From assembly GCF_004363555.1 (NCBI RefSeq), contig NZ_SNZJ01000001.1, forward strand, positions 62,001-126,000: a DNA stretch of 64,000 nucleotides, written 5' to 3'. A program made the translations under genes and the position numbers. Shown one piece after another: positions 63,571 through 64,000 of this stretch. The DNA is from Halomonas ventosae (lineage in GTDB: Bacteria > Pseudomonadota > Gammaproteobacteria > Pseudomonadales > Halomonadaceae). Under the pieces are notes generated by a model. It made no database searches. It saw only the letters and a program-made list of their open reading frames with translations, and was not told the DNA's origin. Within the stretch, counting starts at the first letter, position 1, and each line of letters opens with the position of its first letter.

Positions 63571-64000
63571 GCCCGTCGAGATGCTCGAGCTCTCGCTTCA
63601 CGGCCGTCGAGTGGCATACCTGGCGGGCTACCGGGGCGGACGCAATGTCCTGGTGTTCGACGAGGCGTGGCGTCTTGACCCCGGCCGGCCCACCCTGACC
63701 CTGACCCTGATGGCGGGCTTTCCTCGGGCCGAGGCGCTAATGGAGACCGCCTGGATTCGCCAGCAGCGCCTCCACCCCTGGTTCTCCAACCTGCTCCCGG
63801 AAGGGTCCCTTCGTGACTGGCTGGCCTCACGGCTGAAGGTGCATCCCGATAATGAGTTTCCCCTGCTGGCCAGGCTGGGGCATGACCTGCCAGGGGCGTT
63901 AGTGGCAACCCCGGTGATGCCGGATGACATGCCGGACTGGGTGCTTTCCCATCGCCGCAGCGTGACTCCGGTCCCGCAGCAGGCCCGAGAAGGCGCAGGT
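63560..64000 (+). CDS. HipA-like serine/threonine kinase toxin (partial, runs off the end)
   Basis: The first 147 codons of a HipA family protein, open to the window edge. MLELSLHGRRVAYLAGYRGGRNVLVFDE is the N-terminal beta domain, and HPWFSNLLPEGSLRDWLASR, then ARLGHDLPGALV are the HipA N-subdomain signatures. HipA kinases phosphorylate aminoacyl-tRNA synthetases and induce dormancy. The kinase core is beyond the window. The ATG overlaps hipB, as in other hipBA pairs. Confidence 0.85.
   Translation, partial: MVNEPVEMLELSLHGRRVAYLAGYRGGRNVLVFDEAWRLDPGRPTLTLTLMAGFPRAEALMETAWIRQQRLHPWFSNLLPEGSLRDWLASRLKVHPDNEFPLLARLGHDLPGALVATPVMPDDMPDWVLSHRRSVTPVPQQAREGAG

Noticed and set aside
1..64000. CRISPR arrays, tRNA or rRNA genes, phage genes
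   Set aside because: No regularly spaced direct repeats, cloverleaf-like sequence, rRNA segments or phage structural proteins were seen on reading both strands.

Overview
The window looks like a chromosomal surface-polysaccharide and protein-glycosylation region of a GC-rich gammaproteobacterium, probably a Halomonas-type halophile. That placement is inference from gene content, codon style and REP-like repeats; no rRNA, tRNA or species-diagnostic gene is present. Conserved GC-rich genes (ugd, wza, terB-like, dadA-like, pyrC, hipBA) alternate with blocks that are clearly richer in A+T, the mosaic expected of an exchangeable glycan island. No CRISPR array, origin or phage was seen.

Layout. 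(1) 1-11634: the end of a PglK-like ABC flippase, a WavE-like protein, a tightly overlapping HAD / nucleotidyltransferase-kinase / nucleotidyltransferase trio, and a pseudaminic acid operon (pseB, pseC, a cytidylyltransferase-aldo/keto reductase fusion, an SDR, pseG, pseH, pseI). (2) 11635-18580: a scarred stretch with IS481-, IS3- and IS5-type remnants, a sialyltransferase-like GT52 protein, a Wzy-like polymerase, a GT2 enzyme and a dead UDP-glucose dehydrogenase. (3) 18598-24143: polyprenyl-phosphate sugar transferase, WaaL-like protein, GT4, an unknown protein and an LPS-kinase-like gene. (4) 24144-28326: an eroded UDP-glucuronate 4-epimerase tail, REP repeats, intact ugd and an OafA-type acyltransferase. 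(5) 29130-58565: a capsule/exopolysaccharide cluster headed by a 12/12 match to the RfaH ops element just before wza. It holds a WbpM/PglF-type dehydratase, an A+T-rich block (PhyH, PhyH, FemAB-like, formyltransferase, CocE-type hydrolase, two ATP-grasp proteins counting the one at 55.9 kb, two P-loop kinases, glycosyltransferases, Wzy, rmlB, rmlA, a VioA-like aminotransferase), then wzc, a second PglK-like flippase, pglC, pglD, pglE and a WaaL-like protein. (6) 58643-64000: ordinary flank with TerB-like, D-amino-acid dehydrogenase, small membrane protein, EamA transporter, pyrC and a hipBA-type toxin-antitoxin pair cut by the window end.

How the genes fit together. The long dehydratase at 30.5 kb with PglE, PglD and PglC at 53-56 kb would make UDP-N,N'-diacetylbacillosamine and load it on undecaprenyl phosphate. 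RmlA, RmlB and the VioA-like aminotransferase, plus the formyltransferase, would make a dTDP-4-formamido-4,6-dideoxyhexose. Glycosyltransferases extend the unit, the PglK-like ABC protein is the only flippase candidate, Wzy polymerises, and Wza/Wzc export. The PhyH/FemAB/formyltransferase/ATP-grasp/P-loop set suggests unusual oxidised, acylated or amino-acid-decorated sugars and is the best candidate for an undescribed modification system.
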